Source: Candidatus Dormiibacterota bacterium (GTDB lineage Bacteria; Chloroflexota; Dormibacteria; Aeolococcales; Aeolococcaceae). From it: a stretch of 17,083 nt of DNA. Each line of letters begins with the position of its first letter. The first letter of the stretch is position 1. This document shows positions 13,815-17,083 of this stretch, piece after piece. The notes beneath the pieces were generated by a model. The model had not been told where the DNA came from and did no database searches. It was given only the letters and a program-made list of their open reading frames with translations. Where the stretch lies: assembly GCA_003135255.1 (NCBI GenBank), contig PLAX01000148.1, positions 22,008 through 39,090 of the forward strand, written 5' to 3'. Position numbers and translations under genes: made by a program.

Positions 13815-14780
13815 ATGATCGAACGGATGCCTGCAACGCCCGAGGCGCCCGCCCCGCACCCGGGCACCATCTACCCCCCGCCCGGCGCCGGGTATGCCCC
13901 TGGCTCCTACCCACCTCCCGGGACCGGATACACCCCACCCGGCTGGGGTCAGCAGGGCGCCGGCGCGCCCGGCAGGGCTCCGGGGCCGCCGGCGAAGCGC
14001 CGGGGCGGCTTCGTCGGCGGCCTGCTGACGGCCATGGCCTTCGTCGCCAAGCTGGGCTACTTCGGCAAGTTCGGGCTGACCGCCATCACCATGGTTGTCG
14101 CGGTCGGCGCTTACGCGCTCATCTTCGGCTGGGCCTTCGCGGTCGGGCTCGTCCTCATCATCTTCGTCCACGAGATGGGGCACTTCCTGACCTCCCGGGC
14201 GATGGGGGTGCCCATGTCGGCACCGGTCTTCATCCCCTTCCTCGGCGCCTTCACCACCGCCGGCCGCGGCCTCACCAGCGACCGCCGGCGTGAGGCGATC
14301 ATCGCCATCGCCGGGCCCGTCTCCGGTTTCCTCGCGACTCTCGCCGTCTACGTCTGGGCCCTGGCCCAGGCCCCGCTCGCCCAGGGCGTGGCCTTCGCGT
14401 TCTCGCTCAGCTACTTCGGATTCTTCATCACCCTCTTCAACCTGATCCCGATGCTCCCGCTCGACGGGGGCCGCGTCACCAGCGCCGTCAGCAAATGGTT
14501 CAATCTGGCCGGAGTGGTCATCGTCGCCGCCCTTCTCGTCAGCGAGTGGTTCGGCGCGACCGTGGTCAACCCGATGCTCATCCTCATCCTCATCCTCGGC
14601 GGCTACTCCGTGTGGGGCCGGTTCCAGGCCGCCCGGCTGGGCAGGGAGGCGCCACCTCTCCCCGTCCGCACCCGGGTGCTGATCGGGGCCGGCTACATCG
14701 CCCTGCTGGCGCTGAGCGGGCTGTTGATGAGCCTCAGCGCGGGCTGGCTGAGCGCCCACGGTCTCGTCAACCTGGCCTGA
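13815..14780 (+). CDS. M50-family (site-2-protease-like) membrane metalloprotease
   Basis: The 321-residue protein is an integral-membrane zinc protease of the M50 family. The first catalytic motif VHEMGHF (His119, Glu120, His123) lies in a transmembrane helix, and the third zinc ligand is Asp217 in NLIPMLPLDGGR. At least five hydrophobic segments follow residue 88, including the C-terminal LIGAGYIALLALSGLLMSL. No PDZ domain is visible, so it resembles the compact rhomboid-neighbour/SpoIVFB-like type more than RseP. The first 65 residues are a Pro/Gly/Tyr-rich cytosolic tail with repeated PPPG.GY units, followed by basic KRR before the first helix. Substrates are unknown; anti-sigma factors or leftover signal peptides are typical. 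GAGGG at 13803-13807 lies 7 nt before the ATG at 13815 and supports it; 13827 is a second in-frame ATG. Confidence 0.9.
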   Translation: MIERMPATPEAPAPHPGTIYPPPGAGYAPGSYPPPGTGYTPPGWGQQGAGAPGRAPGPPAKRRGGFVGGLLTAMAFVAKLGYFGKFGLTAITMVVAVGAYALIFGWAFAVGLVLIIFVHEMGHFLTSRAMGVPMSAPVFIPFLGAFTTAGRGLTSDRRREAIIAIAGPVSGFLATLAVYVWALAQAPLAQGVAFAFSLSYFGFFITLFNLIPMLPLDGGRVTSAVSKWFNLAGVVIVAALLVSEWFGATVVNPMLILILILGGYSVWGRFQAARLGREAPPLPVRTRVLIGAGYIALLALSGLLMSLSAGWLSAHGLVNLA

Positions 14781-14804
14781 GACGGGGCCGCTCCCGGGAG
14801 CCGC

Positions 14805-15206
14805 TCAGCCCTCGAGGAGGGAGAGGCGCACCCGGCGGTGGGGGTTGTCGCGATTGAGGCTCACCAGGACGATCCGCTGCCAGGTGCCGAGCAGCATCCG
14901 CCCGGCCTGGACGGGAATGGTGAGCGAGGGGGACACCAGGGCCGGCAGCAGGTGGTCGGCGCCGTGGCCGGGGCTGCCATGGCGGTGCCGATAGCGGTCG
15001 TCACGGGGGAGGAGCCGTTCCAGGGCGGCGACCAGGTCGGGCTCGGAGCCGCTCCCCGTCTCGATGAGGGCCACCCCGGCGGTGGCGTGAGGGGCGAAGA
15101 CGGAGAGCAGCCCGTCGCCCGCGCCCTGGACGAATCTCGCCGCCTCGTCGGTGATGTCGGCGATCGGCGACCGGCCCATGTCGAGGTCGATCAGGGTGGT
15201 CCGCAT
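14805..15206 (-). CDS. YjbQ/UPF0047 family protein
   Basis: The 133-residue protein belongs to the YjbQ (UPF0047) family, small conserved trimeric proteins of uncertain function; members have been linked to secondary thiamine-phosphate synthase activity. Family landmarks are clear: APHATAGVALIE (about 39-50), HRHGSPGHGADHLLPAL (about 74-90), SLTIPVQAGRMLLGTWQRI and the ending NRDNPHRRVRLSLL. The histidines of the first and second motifs form the presumed ligand pocket. Length is normal and no lesion is seen. The start lies 9 nt after the lipoprotein stop on the same strand, with GCGGGG just upstream, so the two genes are probably transcribed together. No thiamine gene is nearby. Confidence 0.92.
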   Translation of the reverse strand: MRTTLIDLDMGRSPIADITDEAARFVQGAGDGLLSVFAPHATAGVALIETGSGSEPDLVAALERLLPRDDRYRHRHGSPGHGADHLLPALVSPSLTIPVQAGRMLLGTWQRIVLVSLNRDNPHRRVRLSLLEG

Positions 15207-15215
15207 CGGCCCCGC

Positions 15216-16121
15216 TCAGCTGGCAACGCTCGGGGTGGGGGTCACCGCCTCGCAGTCGGGGAACGGGTAGCGGATGCTGTCGAGCAGGTTCTCGAAGACC
15301 GCGTAGTCGTCAGCGGTCGAGTAGTTCATCTCGATGTCGATGGCGTAGCTCGCGGAGAGGGTCGCTCGGAACTGGGCGAAGTCGGCGAGGCGGGTCACGC
15401 TCCCGCCCCCCGGGTCCGTGGTCGGCTGCGGGGAGGTGCCCGAGCCGGCCGCGTACTTGACGAGGGTGCCGGTGTAGCCGCAGGCCACCACCTCGGAGTT
15501 GCTGGACACCGAGGGGTAGCCGGTCAAGCCCGCCGGACCGAGGGCGCTGAGGGTGGTCGCCTCCCGGATCACCAGGGTGGGGAGATCGGTGCCCGTCTGG
15601 GGTTCGAAGGTGACCTCGCCGTTGTTGTCGGAGTACGTCCAGTCGGTCGGGTAGAGGACGCCGTCGATCTGCTTGTCCTGAAAACCGATCGAGCTGAGCA
15701 GCCCGAAGGCCGTGTCGGTGGGGTCGGCGACGATCCAGCCGGTGACCGTCGAACCCTCGACCTGGTACCAGCCGCCGGGTGAGGACGAATCCGGCCACGG
15801 CCCCCCGGAGGCGTCGTAGCCGACGACGGTGAGGGTCACCCCCCAGGCCGCCGTCCCCTCCACCGCCGCGGAGAGCGAGGCCGAGCTGTGGATGCGGAGC
15901 CCGTCCTGAATCAGGACGGTGCGCTCACCACTCGTCTGGGCGCCCGCCGATCCGGACGCGGCGGGGCTCGCCGTCACCGTCCCGGTGCTCCCGCTCACCG
16001 GCGGGTTGGTGGCCACACCGGTCGGGCTGGGGGACGCCGGGGAGGCGAGGCTGCATCCGGCCAGGGTGGCGGCAGTGGCCGCGGCCAGGACGGCGATCAG
16101 GCGGGAGCGGGATGGATGCAT
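15216..16121 (-). CDS. Secreted lipoprotein with an SH3-like domain
   Basis: The 301-residue protein starts with a lipoprotein signal: basic MHPSRSR, a hydrophobic stretch and the lipobox LAGC with the lipidated Cys23. A Ser/Thr/Pro/Gly-rich linker (about 24-65) would extend from the membrane surface. Residues 66-135 look like a bacterial SH3-type domain (VLIQDGLRIHSSASL, WYQVEGSTVTGWIV). The remaining 165 residues (VTFEPQTG, SEVVACGYTGTLVKY, SYAIDIEMNYSTADDYAVFENLLDSIRYPF) match no family I can name; the last part resembles an extracytoplasmic beta domain. The start is fixed by TAACCT, a -10 box ending 7 nt upstream, indicating leaderless expression. The yjbQ-like gene follows after 9 nt. 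A cell-envelope role is inferred only from the signal and SH3 fold. Confidence 0.85.
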   Translation of the reverse strand: MHPSRSRLIAVLAAATAATLAGCSLASPASPSPTGVATNPPVSGSTGTVTASPAASGSAGAQTSGERTVLIQDGLRIHSSASLSAAVEGTAAWGVTLTVVGYDASGGPWPDSSSPGGWYQVEGSTVTGWIVADPTDTAFGLLSSIGFQDKQIDGVLYPTDWTYSDNNGEVTFEPQTGTDLPTLVIREATTLSALGPAGLTGYPSVSSNSEVVACGYTGTLVKYAAGSGTSPQPTTDPGGGSVTRLADFAQFRATLSASYAIDIEMNYSTADDYAVFENLLDSIRYPFPDCEAVTPTPSVAS

Positions 16122-16128
16122 GTCGACA

Positions 16129-16134
16129 AGGTTA
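16129..16134 (-). promoter_or_regulatory. -10 box of a likely leaderless promoter for the lipoprotein gene
   Basis: On the minus strand TAACCT is followed by 7 nt (TGTCGAC) and the ATG at 16121. It lies in the 33-bp gap after the deacetylase stop, so the lipoprotein-yjbQ pair can be transcribed independently. No -35 consensus is obvious; it would fall inside the deacetylase gene end. Confidence 0.5.
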
Positions 16135-16154
16135 ACGGGAAGTCCCCGAGGCGG

Positions 16155-17083
16155 TTATCCCGGGGTGGGATCGCCATCACCGTTGACCAGCCCGCGCAGG
16201 GTCGCGGCCACCGACTCCCCGAGGGCCTCGAGGTCATAGCCGCCCTCCAGCACCCAGACCGAGCCGCTGCCGGCCTCGGCGCAGAGAGCCCGCACCCGGG
16301 ACGCGAGCGCGGCGTAGGTGGCGGCCGTGAGCTGCAGGGTGGCGAGCGGGTCGGCGGCGTGAGCGTCGTAACCGGCACTCACCAGCACCAGCTCCGGCTC
16401 GAAGGCGATCACCGCGGGCAGCACGTTGGCATCGAAGCGGGCCAGCCACTCGTCCCCGCTGGTCCCCGATGGAAGCGGCACGTTGATGTTGAGACCGAGC
16501 GCCCCCGGTCCTCCGTGGGCGCCCGCGTGCCCGGTCCCGGGGTAGAGGGGGAATTGATGGAGCGAGGTGTACAGGACCGAGGGATCGTCCCAGAAGATCT
16601 CCTCGGTGCCGTTGCCGTGGTGGACGTCGATATCGATGATGGCGATCCGCCTCCTGCCCCGCTGCTGAGCGTGGCGGGCCGCGATGGCGACGTTGTTGAA
16701 GATGCAGAAACCCATCGCCGTCCCGGCGGTGGCGTGGTGGCCGGGCGGCCTGCTGATCGAGAAGGCATGGTCGGAGCGCCCGTCACAGACCGCATCGACC
16801 GCCGCCAGGGCCGCGCCCACCGACCGGAGCGCGGCGACGTGCGAGCCCGGGCCGCAGAAGGTGTCGCCGTCGAACCAGCCGCCTCCGCGCTGCGCCATCG
16901 CCCGGACCGCGAGGGCATGGGCCGGGGTGTGGACCAGCTCGATCGCCGCATCGTCCGCCTCGGTGGGGTCGAGGCGCGGAAGGGAGGCCAGGTCCTCGTG
17001 ACCGGCGATGTGCTCGAGGATCGCCGCCACCCGGTCGGGCCGCTCCGGGTGGCCCGGGGCGGCGTGGTCGGGCTCGGGCCCGG
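16155..17083 (-). CDS. Histone-deacetylase-family zinc hydrolase (partial, N-terminus off the right edge)
   Basis: This belongs to the histone deacetylase/acetoin utilisation protein/acetylpolyamine amidohydrolase superfamily, which removes acetyl groups from lysine, polyamines or similar amides using Zn2+. Counting from the in-frame GTG at 17030, the motifs are SRPPGHHA (His98-His99), IDIDVHHGNG with zinc ligands Asp135 and His137, SAGYDAH with zinc ligand Asp222, and LEGGYD with the catalytic-site Tyr265. All key residues are present. The GTG at 17030 is not the true start: the upstream codons to 17083 encode HAAPGHPERPDR, the expected N-terminal family motif, so the gene continues beyond the window. 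The target in this organism is unknown. The stop lies 33 bp before the lipoprotein start on the same strand. Confidence 0.92.
   Translation of the reverse strand, partial: GPEPDHAAPGHPERPDRVAAILEHIAGHEDLASLPRLDPTEADDAAIELVHTPAHALAVRAMAQRGGGWFDGDTFCGPGSHVAALRSVGAALAAVDAVCDGRSDHAFSISRPPGHHATAGTAMGFCIFNNVAIAARHAQQRGRRRIAIIDIDVHHGNGTEEIFWDDPSVLYTSLHQFPLYPGTGHAGAHGGPGALGLNINVPLPSGTSGDEWLARFDANVLPAVIAFEPELVLVSAGYDAHAADPLATLQLTAATYAALASRVRALCAEAGSGSVWVLEGGYDLEALGESVAATLRGLVNGDGDPTPG

Noticed and set aside
13737..14759. Upstream extension of the proC frame
   Set aside because: Antisense to the M50 protease gene with acidic low-complexity sequence; the Rossmann motif begins just after 13736.
1..17083. 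CRISPR arrays, tRNA or rRNA genes, insertion sequences and phage genes
   Set aside because: I looked for regular short repeats, cloverleaf-like ends and transposase motifs and saw none; the lone recombinase has no flanking repeats.

Overview
The window is GC-rich throughout (about 70% by eye). Its genes are mostly short, single or paired, on both strands, with no phage, transposon, CRISPR or RNA gene. Several genes have a TAnnnT- or GATAAT-type -10 hexamer only 6-7 nt before the start codon and no Shine-Dalgarno sequence, which points to leaderless mRNAs. Leaderless transcription plus high GC suits an actinobacterium or a high-GC Chloroflexota/Dormibacterota-like lineage. The sequence alone does not settle the phylum.

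Layout. 93-2077 (+): a Nudix hydrolase, an alpha/beta hydrolase and an OsmC-type peroxide reductase. 2087-3133 (-): a complete tyrosine recombinase, with no attachment site seen. 3228-4317 (+): a D-lyxose isomerase-like cupin followed closely by a GNAT acetyltransferase. 4471-5762: a decay zone holding remnants of a 3-hydroxyacyl-CoA dehydrogenase, an acetoacetate decarboxylase and a small membrane protein, each lacking internal or terminal parts. 5963-6669 (-): a VapBC toxin-antitoxin module with a paired inverted-repeat operator over its promoter. 6699-7271 (-): a RimJ/RimL-type GNAT gene broken by one in-frame TAG. 7384-8670 (-): a cyclopropane-fatty-acid-synthase-type methyltransferase. 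8882-9624 (+): a CnoX/YbbN-like thioredoxin with a one-base frameshift. 9718-10470 (+): a dienelactone hydrolase family protein.

10556-12661 (-): a membrane GAF-GGDEF-EAL protein whose EAL domain lacks two catalytic acidic residues. 12870-13736 (-) and 13815-14780 (+): proC, divergent from an M50/site-2-protease-like membrane peptidase. 14805-17083 (-): a YjbQ protein, an SH3-like lipoprotein and a histone-deacetylase-family hydrolase that runs off the right edge.

The genes do not form one pathway. They look like housekeeping and stress genes (oxidative damage, nucleotide clean-up, membrane lipid modification, proline synthesis, c-di-GMP signalling) around a 4.4-7.3 kb stretch rich in decaying genes and a toxin-antitoxin module. 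I found no convincing new multigene system. The most informative observations are the degenerate EAL domain, the cluster of gene remnants, the leaderless-promoter pattern, the VapB operator, and the two single-lesion genes (amber GNAT and frameshifted thioredoxin), which could be real pseudogenes or assembly errors.
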